From: Halomonas sp. MCCC 1A13316
GTDB taxonomy: Bacteria; Pseudomonadota; Gammaproteobacteria; Pseudomonadales; Halomonadaceae
DNA: 64,000 nt
NCBI RefSeq assembly: GCF_014931605.1
Contig: NZ_CP053382.1
Span: forward strand, 3,534,001 to 3,598,000
Reading direction: 5' to 3'
The position numbers and the translations under genes are program-made. Every line of letters starts with the position of its first letter. Position 1 is the first letter of the stretch. The notes beneath the pieces were generated by a model. It was not told the DNA's origin. It did no database searches and saw only the letters and a list, made by a program, of their open reading frames with translations. Shown piece by piece: positions 1-8,043 of the stretch.

Positions 1-387
1 ATTCTCTTCGTGCCCTTCTGGACCGATACCAAGAACGGTTACCTGCGGGTGCGCCACTGCGCCCAGGCGCGGGCCATCGAGAACGAGTGCTATGTGGTGC
101 TGTGCGGCAGCGTGGGCAACGTGCCGTCGATTCGCAACCTCGACATCCAGTACGCCCAATCGGCAGTGTTCTCGCCCTCGGATTTCGCCTTCCCACACGA
201 TGCAGTGCTCTCTGAAACCACGCCCAATACCGAAATGGTGATCTTCTCCGACCTCGACCTCACCCGCCTCACCGTAGTGCGTGCCGAGGGCTCGGTGACC
301 AATCTCAAGGATCGGCGCAAGGATCTGTTCGATCTGCGCTGGCGCGACTGGTCATGGAAGTCAGGCGCCCGGCAGGAAGAGGGCTGA
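1..387 (+). CDS. Carbon-nitrogen hydrolase (nitrilase superfamily), C-terminal part
   Basis: The reading frame is open from the first base of the window, so the gene begins to the left. The visible 128 residues match the C-terminal part of carbon-nitrogen hydrolases: a hydrophobic strand followed by PFWTDTKNGYLRVRHCAQARAIEN, where the family conserves an R-x-x-x-x-R-A-x-E-N element, then a CGSVGN segment. The catalytic Cys and Lys would lie in the missing part. The short basic tail after the hydrolase fold is typical of the subgroup in which a GNAT domain precedes the hydrolase, but that domain cannot be seen here. It ends 3 nt before the mtfA-like gene, so the two are probably co-transcribed. 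The substrate cannot be inferred. Confidence 0.8.
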   Translation: MLFVPFWTDTKNGYLRVRHCAQARAIENECYVVLCGSVGNVPSIRNLDIQYAQSAVFSPSDFAFPHDAVLSETTPNTEMVIFSDLDLTRLTVVRAEGSVTNLKDRRKDLFDLRWRDWSWKSGARQEEG

Positions 388-390
388 AGC

Positions 391-1200
391 ATGCTTGACC
401 GCCTGCGCCGCTGGCGGGCCGAGCGCTTCGAGGCCCGCCATCCCTTTCCCGAATCGGCCTGGGCCGAGGCACGTTCGAGGTTGCCGCTGCTGGCCTTTCT
501 CGACGAACAGGAGGCGCAGCGGCTGGGGCGGCGCGCCTGGCGCTTCCTGCACGCAAAGCGCATGAGCCTGCACCCGGAGCTGACCCAGAGCACACCCTTC
601 GACCAACCTGCCCAACTGGCACTGGCCGCCCAGGCCTGCCTGCTGACGCTGGGCTGGTCCGAGGACGACCACGATGAAGCCTTCTCGGGCTTCCACGAGA
701 TCCTGATCCTGCCGGAGGCCTTTCACCGCCAAGTGGAGGAGATGGATGAGTTCGGCGTGGTGCACGCCTACGAGGACGAACGTGCCGGCGAAACCTCGCA
801 TCAGGGCCCGGTGGTGGTGGCCTTTCCCGACTTGATGGAAAGCGGCGATTTCAGCGGCTTCAACGTGGTGATCCACGAGCTCGCCCACAAGCTAGACATG
901 GGCAACTCGCTCGATGTCGACGGTTTTCCGCCGCTACCGCGCGATATCGGTCCCAAGGAGTGGCATCGCGTATTCACCGCGGTGTGGGACGACCTGCAGG
1001 CGCACCTGGAACGCGGCGACACGCCTCCCATCGACGACTACGCCGCCACCCACCCCGGCGAGTGCTTCGCCGTCTGCTGCGAATACTTCTTCACCGCCCC
1101 CGACGCGCTCGATGCTGCTTACCCGGACCTTTATGCGCTGCTAACACGTTATTTCGGCCAGCAGCCGCTACAGCGCCTGCCCGAGCGACAGCACATCTAA
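391..1200 (+). CDS. mtfA: MtfA-like zinc metallopeptidase (M90 family)
   Basis: A 269-residue protein with the zinc-peptidase motif HELAH at residues 162-166, followed by KLDMGN, as in MtfA (M90) peptidases. Further family features are a Glu-rich stretch downstream (GECFAVCCEYFF) that should supply the third metal ligand, and a basic N-terminus without a signal peptide, so it is cytosolic. In E. coli, MtfA binds the Mlc repressor and links glucose uptake to peptidase activity; whether that holds here is unknown. The length is close to the family norm. It follows the hydrolase by 3 nt in the same direction. Confidence 0.88.
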   Translation: MLDRLRRWRAERFEARHPFPESAWAEARSRLPLLAFLDEQEAQRLGRRAWRFLHAKRMSLHPELTQSTPFDQPAQLALAAQACLLTLGWSEDDHDEAFSGFHEILILPEAFHRQVEEMDEFGVVHAYEDERAGETSHQGPVVVAFPDLMESGDFSGFNVVIHELAHKLDMGNSLDVDGFPPLPRDIGPKEWHRVFTAVWDDLQAHLERGDTPPIDDYAATHPGECFAVCCEYFFTAPDALDAAYPDLYALLTRYFGQQPLQRLPERQHI

Positions 1201-1291
1201 ACGCAGCAACCGTTGGAAAAGCGCCCGAGAGCCAGCATCCAGCGGTCTCTTTGTTCTATGATGAAGCTTTTCGAGGCGTCGGAAACCCGCT

Positions 1292-1975
1292 ATGTCGCGC
1301 AAGATTGCCCTGTTGCTGATCGCCCTCGCCTTGCTGGCTTCCCTCGGCCTGTTGTGGCAGTGGCTGGCGGCGCGCGACCTGCTCGATGCCAATACGTTGT
1401 ACGCGCTGATGCAGGGCTCGCTGTCATGGCGCGACTCGCCGTGGGCGGGCGCGATAGTGGTCGGGGCCTATCTGGTCGCTTCACTGACCCTGTTCCCGAT
1501 GAGCGTGCTGGTGGTTCTCGCTGGCCTGCTGTTCGGCCCCGTATGGGGCTTCATCTACTCCTTCGTTGGGACCCTGGCCGGCTCCGTCGTGACCTACTGG
1601 CTGGGGCGAAGGCTGGGACGTGACGCTCTGATGCGCCATGGCGGCACCCGCCTTCAAGGCCTGTCGCGCTATCTGGCCGGACGCGGCATTCGCACCATGA
1701 CGCTGGTCAGCCTGCTGCCGCTTGCGCCCTTCACGCTGACCAACATGATGGCCGGTGCCTTTCACATACGCTTTCGCGACTATATGCTGGGAACGGTCAT
1801 CGGGCTGACCCCGGGGCTTGCGGCCATCATTCTGCTCGGCAGTCAGCTCGGCTCGCTGTTGACAGCCGAGAATCGCCAGGAGCTGGTCTGGTCCGTGGGA
1901 GGCATCGCCGCCGGAATCGCCCTGCTCTACGCCCTCAAGCGCTGGGCCGACTGGCGCCGCAAGCGCCGCGCCTGA
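1292..1975 (+). CDS. TVP38/TMEM64 (VTT domain) membrane protein
   Basis: A 227-residue integral membrane protein. An N-terminal hydrophobic segment (residues 5-25) is followed by the VTT core: a strongly hydrophobic FPMSVLVVLAGLLFG segment, the glycine-rich helix GTLAGSVVTYWLGRRLG, then ALL-type helices with PLAPFTLTNMMAGAF and a final segment GGIAAGIALLYALK before a basic tail. This is the pattern of the SNARE-associated/DedA-like family, for which lipid scrambling or transport roles have been proposed. It converges with the glycosyltransferase (stop codons 4 nt apart), and no independent function can be assigned. Confidence 0.85.
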   Translation: MSRKIALLLIALALLASLGLLWQWLAARDLLDANTLYALMQGSLSWRDSPWAGAIVVGAYLVASLTLFPMSVLVVLAGLLFGPVWGFIYSFVGTLAGSVVTYWLGRRLGRDALMRHGGTRLQGLSRYLAGRGIRTMTLVSLLPLAPFTLTNMMAGAFHIRFRDYMLGTVIGLTPGLAAIILLGSQLGSLLTAENRQELVWSVGGIAAGIALLYALKRWADWRRKRRA

Positions 1976-1979
1976 TGGC

Positions 1980-3305
1980 TCACTTGGGCGGCAGTTCCGA
2001 TTCCCCTTCGCGACGTCCCGGCCACCAGCTCGGACGCTCCTGGTCCCACTCCTCCTGCACGAGGTGCTTAAGCAGCCGCCCGCGGTGACGCAGCATGCGC
2101 CACTCGGCACCGAGCCGAGCCCGTACCCGCTCCCAACCTCCCTCGTCCGCATGCGTATAGGGCCCGCCCGCGGCGATGGCACGGCGATAGACAGCCAGGC
2201 AGCGCGCGGCGCAGCGCGCTTCGTCCACCTGCTCCGCCATCCTGCGCGCCGCGACAGACATGGGCAGGCGCCGCTCGGCATCGCTCAGCGCAACCAGTGC
2301 CTGCGCCATGACCTCGGCGTTGTCCCGGGCCAGCAGGCGGCCGTTGCGTTTATCGACGACCATTTCCCGGATACCGGGCGCATCGACGGCGACCACGGGC
2401 AGCCCGGTGGCCATCGCTTCGGCAATGACCATGCCCTGCGTCTCACTGTGCGATGCGAAGGCGAAGACGTCCATGGCGTGATAGGCGTCGACCAGCGCCG
2501 GTCCCTGCAGGTTGCCAGTGAAGTGCACGCGGTCGGCAATGCGCTGACGCTTGGCCATGTCATACATGGCCGCCTGGGCATCGCCACTGCCGACCACCAG
2601 GAAATGCGCCCTCGGTAGGCGCTTCAGGGCGCTTGCCACGGCCTCCATCAAGAACAGCAGGTTCTTCTCCCGAGCCAGCCGCCCCAGGTGACCGATGACA
2701 TAGGCGTCACGCGGAATGCCGAACCGATCGCGCCAGGCCTCAGCGTCTCCCGTAGCGAAGCGGGCGACATCGACGCCGCTGGGGACAACCGAGATCGAAG
2801 TATTGGCACCGCGCTCGAGCAGCAGATGACGAATGCTTTCGCTGGGTGCAATCAGCTCGTCGCACATATGTGAATACTGCGTGGCCAGCGCCTTGGCGAA
2901 GCGCTGCATCATCGGGGAGTTCCCCGGCACGTAATGGGTGTAGTACTCGTAGAGGGTATGCTGGGTAAAAATCAGCGGCAGACCATAGGTATCGGCCACC
3001 CGAGCCGCCGTATCGCCCAGCAGGAAGGGGTGGTGGGAATGCACCACATCGGGGTCGAACGCCTCGACCGCCTCGATCAATTGGCCGGGGATCGGCACCG
3101 GTAGCGAAAAGTCACTGCCGTTGAAATGCTGTACGGCCACCACCCGCACGACGCCGTCTTCCCTGTGCGGCTGCCCTTCGAGACGTGGCGCCACCACCAG
3201 GACGTCATGCCCCGCCAACTGCAACTGCGTCTTGAGACGCTGCACCGATTCACTGACCCCGCCCACGATGGGCGCATAGGTATTGGTGAACATGAGAACG
3301 TTCAA
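1980..3305 (-). CDS. Glycosyltransferase family 4 (GT-B)
   Basis: A 441-residue GT-B enzyme. The N-terminus NVLMFTNTYAPIVGGV is the classic GT4 acceptor-domain start with its glycine loop. VVHSHHPFLLG is the HxHHP-type loop. The C-terminal Rossmann domain contains GHLGRLAREKN and the sugar-nucleotide motif ETQGMVIAEAMATGLPVVA, with the E-x7-E pair. Sequence style resembles enzymes glycosylating diacylglycerol or outer-membrane lipids, but the acceptor is not deducible. The start is a TTG whose bases overlap the TGA of the upstream LysR gene (TTGA), which gives the expected family N-terminus; the next ATG, four codons in, would cut the first strand. The two genes are therefore likely translationally coupled. 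Confidence 0.85.
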   Translation of the reverse strand: MNVLMFTNTYAPIVGGVSESVQRLKTQLQLAGHDVLVVAPRLEGQPHREDGVVRVVAVQHFNGSDFSLPVPIPGQLIEAVEAFDPDVVHSHHPFLLGDTAARVADTYGLPLIFTQHTLYEYYTHYVPGNSPMMQRFAKALATQYSHMCDELIAPSESIRHLLLERGANTSISVVPSGVDVARFATGDAEAWRDRFGIPRDAYVIGHLGRLAREKNLLFLMEAVASALKRLPRAHFLVVGSGDAQAAMYDMAKRQRIADRVHFTGNLQGPALVDAYHAMDVFAFASHSETQGMVIAEAMATGLPVVAVDAPGIREMVVDKRNGRLLARDNAEVMAQALVALSDAERRLPMSVAARRMAEQVDEARCAARCLAVYRRAIAAGGPYTHADEGGWERVRARLGAEWRMLRHRGRLLKHLVQEEWDQERPSWWPGRREGESELPPK

Positions 3306-4264
3306 GGGAGACGGTCTCCTCCATCAGGGGGCCGGTTGGCCTGTTCCAGACGCCCCGGCACGGGTACCCGCCGAGGCATCTCCTGCTCAAGATAGGCAAC
3401 GAAAGCGCGGATGCGTGCCGGTACGTGGCGCCGCTGCTGGTAGACGGCATGGAAATCGGCACGCACGCCCTGCCACTCGGGCAACAGTTCGACCAGTTTC
3501 CCGCATTCCAGTTGCCGGTGGATGTCCCACCAGGAGCGCAGCACGATACCATGGCCGTCGAGCGCCCACTGCACGATCGCCTCGCCATCGTTGCTGGTCA
3601 GCGGACCGGACACCTTCATCGCCTGTTCGGCCTTCCTGCCGTCACGCCGGCACAGGCGCCACACGGCGTAGTCGCTCTCGTTCTCGCGCAGCACCAGGCA
3701 GGCGTGGGCAGCAAGATCGGCCGGCTCAGCGAGCGGCGCCATGCACGCCACGTAATCGGGCGAGGCACACAGCACACGACGGTTGGCGAGGATGCGCCGG
3801 GCCACCAGACGCGAATCGGGCGGCTCGCCCACGCGAACGCCGACATCGAAGCCCTGCTCGCCAAGACTCAGCGGGTAATTGGAAAGCTCTAGCACGGCCT
3901 CGACGCCGGGATGACGGGCACAGAACGCCGAGAGCAGCGGCGCCACGTGGCGCCGGCCGAAGCCGAAGGTGGCATTCACCCTGAGCGGACCCGACAACGC
4001 CGCCTGCTGCACGCCCAGCGCCTCCTCCAGCTCGGCGAGCTCCTCGAGAATGGCCGCACCCCGCGCCAGGTAGCGCTCGCCTTCGGCGGTCAGCGACAAC
4101 CGTCGCGTGGTACGGCTGGCAAGCTCCACGCCCAGGCGCGCTTCGAGCTGCTTGAGACGCTTGCTCACCGCCGATAGCGACAGGCCCAGTTCACGCGCCG
4201 TGGCCGTCAGGCTTCCGGCCCGGGCCAACTGCTGGAAGAAGCCAAGATCGTCGAGCTGGGCCAT
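3302..4264 (-). CDS. dmlR: LysR-family regulator, probably of the divergent D-malate/tartrate dehydrogenase
   Basis: A 320-residue LysR protein. The N-terminal winged helix-turn-helix (LGFFQQLARAGSLTATARELGLSLSAVSKRLKQLEARLG, split here only for reading) is canonical, and is followed by an effector domain. It sits divergently from the beta-decarboxylating dehydrogenase at 4381, an arrangement typical of DmlR-DmlA and of tartrate loci, so that gene is its likely target across the 116-bp intergenic region. I chose the ATG at 4264, which has GGAG 6 nt upstream, over the GTG at 4276. It overlaps the glycosyltransferase start by 4 nt. The symbol rests on context rather than on specificity residues. 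Confidence 0.75.
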   Translation of the reverse strand: MAQLDDLGFFQQLARAGSLTATARELGLSLSAVSKRLKQLEARLGVELASRTTRRLSLTAEGERYLARGAAILEELAELEEALGVQQAALSGPLRVNATFGFGRRHVAPLLSAFCARHPGVEAVLELSNYPLSLGEQGFDVGVRVGEPPDSRLVARRILANRRVLCASPDYVACMAPLAEPADLAAHACLVLRENESDYAVWRLCRRDGRKAEQAMKVSGPLTSNDGEAIVQWALDGHGIVLRSWWDIHRQLECGKLVELLPEWQGVRADFHAVYQQRRHVPARIRAFVAYLEQEMPRRVPVPGRLEQANRPPDGGDRLP

Positions 4265-4380
4265 GCCATTCTCCACTCTCGTTCAACAATACCTTTCCAT
4301 TCAGCCCGATTATCTCGACAAAGCCAAGAGCTAGACTGGGGGCAGCTCGACACCTGACTCAACCATCCGAGGAACCGACC

Positions 4381-5454
4381 ATGACCCATCGTATCGCTGT
4401 CATTCCCGGTGACGGCATCGGCAACGAAGTGATGCCGGAAGGCCTGCGCGTTCTGGAAGCCGCTGCCAAGCGCTTCGATATCGACCTGGAGCTGACTCAC
4501 TTCGACTTCGCCTGCTGCGACTATTACGAAAAGCACGGCAAGATGATGCCCGACGACTGGTTCGAGCAGCTCAAGGACTTCGATGCGATCTTCTACGGCG
4601 CCGTGGGCTGGCCCGAGAGAGTGCCGGATCATGTCTCGCTGTGGGGGTCGCTGCTGCAATTCCGCCGTCAGTTCGACCAGTACATCAACCTGCGACCGTG
4701 CAAGCTGCTGCCCGGCATCAAGAGCCCGCTGGCCGACCGCAAGCCCGGAGACATCGACTTCTATGTGGTACGCGAGAATACCGAGGGCGAGTACTCGAGC
4801 GTCGGCGGCAAGATGTTCGAGGGCACCGAGCGCGAGGTTGTCATCCAGGAGACGGTGATGACTCGCTACGGCACCGACCGGGTGCTGAAGTTCGCCTTCG
4901 AGCTGGCCCAGAGCCGGCCGCGGAAGAAGCTCACCTCGGCCACCAAGTCCAACGGCATCGCCATCACCATGCCGTGGTGGGACGAGCGAGTCGTGGCCAT
5001 GTCGGACCATTACCCCGAGGTCAGCGTCGACAAGTTCCACATCGATATCCTTACCGCCAACTTCGTCATGCATCCCGACTGGTTCGACGTAGTGGTGGCA
5101 AGCAACCTGTTCGGCGACATTCTCTCCGACCTGGGCCCGGCCTGCACCGGCACCATCGGTGTGGCGCCTTCGGCCAACATCAACCCGGAGGGTACCTTCC
5201 CCAGCCTGTTCGAACCGGTTCACGGCAGCGCCCCGGACATCGCCGGCAAGGGCATCGCCAACCCCATCGGCCAGATCTGGTCCGGCGCCATGATGCTCGA
5301 GCACCTGGGCCACGCCGACGCCGCCAAGGCGATCGTCGATGCCTTCGAGGCGGTGCTGACCGAGGCCGATCAGGCCGTGCTGACCCCGGACATTCGGGGG
5401 CTAGGAAATACCGCGACACTGGGCCGGGCCATTGCAGCACGCCTCGAGGGCTGA
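4381..5454 (+). CDS. dmlA: D-malate / tartrate dehydrogenase (beta-decarboxylating)
   Basis: A 357-residue member of the isocitrate/isopropylmalate dehydrogenase family. The N-terminus IAVIPGDGIGNEV is the family signature. RPCKLLPGIKSPL carries substrate Args, DFYVVRENTEGEYS follows, and the Mg-binding segment is NLFGDILSDLG. The nucleotide loop has EPVHGSAPDIAGKGIANPIGQI. Overall it follows the TtuC/DmlA subgroup (tartrate dehydrogenase, D-malate to pyruvate plus CO2, NAD-dependent), not LeuB, because of FACCDYYEKHGKMMP in the N-terminal domain. Expression is probably controlled by the divergent LysR protein. A strong hairpin at 5484-5515 closes the unit. Exact substrate preference among D-malate, L-tartrate and 3-isopropylmalate cannot be read from sequence. 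Confidence 0.88.
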   Translation: MTHRIAVIPGDGIGNEVMPEGLRVLEAAAKRFDIDLELTHFDFACCDYYEKHGKMMPDDWFEQLKDFDAIFYGAVGWPERVPDHVSLWGSLLQFRRQFDQYINLRPCKLLPGIKSPLADRKPGDIDFYVVRENTEGEYSSVGGKMFEGTEREVVIQETVMTRYGTDRVLKFAFELAQSRPRKKLTSATKSNGIAITMPWWDERVVAMSDHYPEVSVDKFHIDILTANFVMHPDWFDVVVASNLFGDILSDLGPACTGTIGVAPSANINPEGTFPSLFEPVHGSAPDIAGKGIANPIGQIWSGAMMLEHLGHADAAKAIVDAFEAVLTEADQAVLTPDIRGLGNTATLGRAIAARLEG

Positions 5455-5483
5455 AACACTCTCCCGAGTCTCTCACCGTAGAA

Positions 5484-5515
5484 AGAGCGGTCACCGCCAA
5501 GGCGGTGGCCGCTCT
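5484..5515. terminator. Hairpin between convergent dehydrogenase and cytochrome b genes
   Basis: A 15-nt arm (agagcggtcaccgcc) is repeated in inverted form with one G-T style mismatch, followed on the minus strand by TTTCT. It lies between two converging genes and could terminate both. Confidence 0.6.
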
Positions 5516-5545
5516 GCCGTGCAAGGATTATACAGCGCACGGTAG

Positions 5546-6178
5546 TCAGGGCGCCCGTGGCGGATGCTTGACCTGGCCCACGTCGTTTACCTCCTCCCAG
5601 CCGGTTACCATTGCCTTGATATGGGCCATGGGCGTATGGCCGGCGGTGGCGAGGTAGACGTGGATGATCAGGAAGGCCAGCATCAGGAAGGCACCCAGGA
5701 CGTGCAGACCGGCTACCTGCTCCAGGCCGAGGAAGGCCGGCACGCTGTCACGTACACTCCCCCAGAACAGATAAAGCAGCCCCGAGACCCATATGAGCGG
5801 ATTGATCACCAACTTGACGCCCAGATAGGCCAGGCGCTGAAGCGGATTGTGCTTGCGCTCTACTGTCACCTTGTAAGGATGGGGGGCGCCAGTGAAGATG
5901 CCGTAGGCGTAGTAGCGCACCATGGCGTCGATTTTCGTCAGGGTCGGAATGTAGTGCTTCCACTGACCGGTGGTGAAGTGCCAGAAAATGGCGAACACCC
6001 ACAGGCCGATCAGCAGCCAGGCCGCCGTCTCATGCAGCCGTACCGCCGGACCGAAGGGGATCAGCGAATGGACACCGCGAATGGCAAAGCCGCTGAACAG
6101 CAGGACGATCACCAGCATCGCCTGGGACCAGTGCCAGAAGCGCTCGAAGCGAGTGAAGAGGTAGATGCGCTGGCTCAT
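5546..6178 (-). CDS. Diheme b-type cytochrome, partner of the octaheme cytochrome c
   Basis: A 210-residue membrane cytochrome b of the formate dehydrogenase gamma/Ni-Fe hydrogenase cytochrome b type. Four hydrophobic segments are visible (around residues 17-35, 45-66, 115-140 and 165-188). Candidate heme ligands are the His in RFWHWSQ, LHETAAW, FWHFTTG and the C-terminal IIHVYLATAGH. It should pass quinol electrons to a periplasmic partner. The partner is immediately upstream: the stop TGA of the octaheme gene and this ATG are separated by one base, and AAGGAG lies inside the upstream gene. I reject the longer reading to 6232 because it overlaps the octaheme gene and begins with an unrelated sequence. 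Confidence 0.85.
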   Translation of the reverse strand: MSQRIYLFTRFERFWHWSQAMLVIVLLFSGFAIRGVHSLIPFGPAVRLHETAAWLLIGLWVFAIFWHFTTGQWKHYIPTLTKIDAMVRYYAYGIFTGAPHPYKVTVERKHNPLQRLAYLGVKLVINPLIWVSGLLYLFWGSVRDSVPAFLGLEQVAGLHVLGAFLMLAFLIIHVYLATAGHTPMAHIKAMVTGWEEVNDVGQVKHPPRAP

Positions 6179-6179
6179 C

Positions 6180-7733
6180 TCAATGCTCCTTGCGACGGTT
6201 GCGGTTGGCATAACGCAGGGCGCCATGACCAAGGACTCCCAAGAGCATCAGACCGGCCAAGCCGAAACCGAAGCGGTCGAGCAGTTGGTGGCGGTCTCGC
6301 CCCGGCAACCAGACGCCTTCCACGCCCGCGAGACGCCCCTCCTCGACGTGACAGCTACCGCACTTCAGGGCCTGTTCGCTTGGCGCCACCATATGCGTAA
6401 TGGGCCACAGCATTGCCGTATCGACGAAGTCGTACTCGCCGCTGAAGGGTTGGCCCGAGATTCCGGTACCCACCGCCAGTGCCTTGTCCCAATCAAAGTT
6501 GTACCAGAAGGCGGTGTCGTTCGGGATGGCTATCTGGGGGCGCAGCAGAGTCCGGTGGACGGTGTCATAGGGCTGCCTGCCCAGCGCTCGCTTGACCGGC
6601 CAGATGCGGGCATCTTCGGCCCCTGGGGTCCCATGATAGGTGTTGACCAGTACTCGCTCTGACGGATCGATGACGGTCTCGGCGGTGACGAAGGTGGTTG
6701 TCCCGTCCCACCACAGGTACTCAGGCACCACGTCCTCACCCAGCACGAAGTCCCCCTTCCTGCTGTCATAGATCGCGTGGCCGTTGTCGTCCTTGCGCTG
6801 GATCGGGCTCCCCGACTCATCGAGTTCTCCGGCAGTGGACCAGTCCCAGGCCATCTTGGTGGGTATTCCACCGCGGGCAAACGCCGGGATATGGCAGGTC
6901 TGGCAGGCCAGAGTGCGGGTATGCGCGTTCAGCCGCTCGGCCATGGCGCCGGCCTCATGGGGCGTATCGCCATGGCAGGCCTGGCAGGTGGCCGGGTTGC
7001 GCTCCTCCTGGCTGCCACGAATCATGGCCGCCTGGGCGTCCACGGCCGTGCCCTGGATACGGCTGCCGGGCACTTCGTGGCTCTCGGTCTGATGGCAACT
7101 GCTGCAGCTGAAGTCCAGCCCGTCGACGGCCATGTGAACGTCCAGGTCGCGGTGCGCGTTCACCAGTGAGGAGTCCAGGTCGCCGTGCTTCACGCCGTCT
7201 CCGCCGCCGCCGTAGAAGTGGCAGCTGCCGCAAGTCTCCCGAGAGGTGCTGCCCACGTGGCGCGCCGCCTGGGTCAGGTCGGTCAGCGCCTCGTTGGGCC
7301 AGCCGGCCCAGCCGCCCTTCTTCACGTAGTCTCCGGTGTTGTGGCAGGCCAGGCAGTCGACACGGCTCTGGTCGCTGAAGTCGAAGGTGTCATCCTCCCA
7401 GCCATAACCCACATGGCAGGACTGGCAGAAGCCTTCGTTGGACAGGTCGGCAATGCAGAAGGTATTGAGCATGGTGCGCTTGCCGAGTCGCTCACCGCCG
7501 TGGGGATTCTCGTAATCCCAGGTCCAGTGGCGGGTTGCCATCACCTGTTTCGAAGCCTCGGTATGGCATCCCAGGCAGGCCTCGGTCACCTGATCGGCAC
7601 TCGCGAAAGGTCCCTGCAGCTCCGCGAATTGCGTGTGGTCCGCGGTGCTGGCATGAGCCGCAGGGAGCAATGTCAGCCACCCCATGATCGCCGCCAGTGC
7701 CCACCAGCCGGCCCGCTGCTTGCGCTTGATCAT
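6180..7733 (-). CDS. Octaheme c-type cytochrome, tetrathionate reductase (OTR) family
   Basis: A 517-residue exported cytochrome. Residues 1-29 form a signal peptide ending near AHAS. Eight CXXCH sites are present, beginning at residues 53, 103, 127, 168, 210, 250, 277 and 458. The number and the wide gap before the last site fit the octaheme tetrathionate reductase family. A C-terminal membrane anchor spans about 488-506. Family members from Shewanella reduce tetrathionate, nitrite and hydroxylamine in vitro; the physiological substrate here is uncertain. It is co-transcribed with the cytochrome b gene, giving a two-gene quinol-linked reductase. I chose the ATG at 7733 (GGGAG upstream) over the GTG at 7751. 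An FNR-type box lies at 7820-7833. Confidence 0.88.
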   Translation of the reverse strand: MIKRKQRAGWWALAAIMGWLTLLPAAHASTADHTQFAELQGPFASADQVTEACLGCHTEASKQVMATRHWTWDYENPHGGERLGKRTMLNTFCIADLSNEGFCQSCHVGYGWEDDTFDFSDQSRVDCLACHNTGDYVKKGGWAGWPNEALTDLTQAARHVGSTSRETCGSCHFYGGGGDGVKHGDLDSSLVNAHRDLDVHMAVDGLDFSCSSCHQTESHEVPGSRIQGTAVDAQAAMIRGSQEERNPATCQACHGDTPHEAGAMAERLNAHTRTLACQTCHIPAFARGGIPTKMAWDWSTAGELDESGSPIQRKDDNGHAIYDSRKGDFVLGEDVVPEYLWWDGTTTFVTAETVIDPSERVLVNTYHGTPGAEDARIWPVKRALGRQPYDTVHRTLLRPQIAIPNDTAFWYNFDWDKALAVGTGISGQPFSGEYDFVDTAMLWPITHMVAPSEQALKCGSCHVEEGRLAGVEGVWLPGRDRHQLLDRFGFGLAGLMLLGVLGHGALRYANRNRRKEH

Positions 7734-7819
7734 TTCCCGCTCCCCGATCACGCTACCCGTCAGGGCGACCGCTTCGCGCCTGCCTGTCGTTAAGCATGGC
7801 TATACCGCAAAACTTCGGG

Positions 7820-7833
7820 ATGATCCGGGTCAA
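7820..7833. promoter_or_regulatory. FNR/ANR-type box upstream of octaheme cytochrome
   Basis: On the minus strand the site reads TTGAC-CCGG-ATCAT, one base away from the TTGAY-N4-RTCAA consensus of the FNR/ANR/DNR family. It lies about 90 nt from the start codon of the octaheme gene, a distance similar to the box before ttrB. Confidence 0.5.
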
Positions 7834-7940
7834 GGAAGCCTCGAAAAGGACCCTTTCGGCTTAACGCTGCTGCAGTGACAGACCGGGTGGTGGGTGACAG
7901 GCGATAGGAGCAAAGCTTCCCACGAGTTACTGTCTGATGA

Positions 7941-7962
7941 GTTTACGTTATTCTCCGTAAAC
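7941..7962. promoter_or_regulatory. Inverted repeat upstream of the PRC-barrel gene
   Basis: GTTTACG-N8-CGTAAAC is a perfect 7-bp inverted repeat 82 nt before the start of the PRC-barrel gene, in the position of a promoter operator. The cognate regulator is unknown. Confidence 0.4.
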
Positions 7963-8043
7963 ATCCGCCCATATTGTCGATTCCTCGTCTAGCCTGATCA
8001 TTGCAAGCCCACAGGGCAAGCCAATGGAATAAGGAGGAACGGC

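Larger units (their letters stand above)
7734..8043. other. Divergent intergenic region, 310 bp
   Basis: This holds the start regions of the octaheme operon (minus) and the PRC-barrel gene (plus). Two candidate operators are listed separately (7820-7833 and 7941-7962). AAGGAGG just before 8044 is the ribosome binding site of the PRC-barrel gene. I see no open reading frame or RNA gene here. Confidence 0.6.

Noticed and set aside
4207..5313. A 368-codon ORF opposite dmlA.
   Set aside because: Sequence has no recognisable fold, and the sense frame is an unmistakable dehydrogenase.
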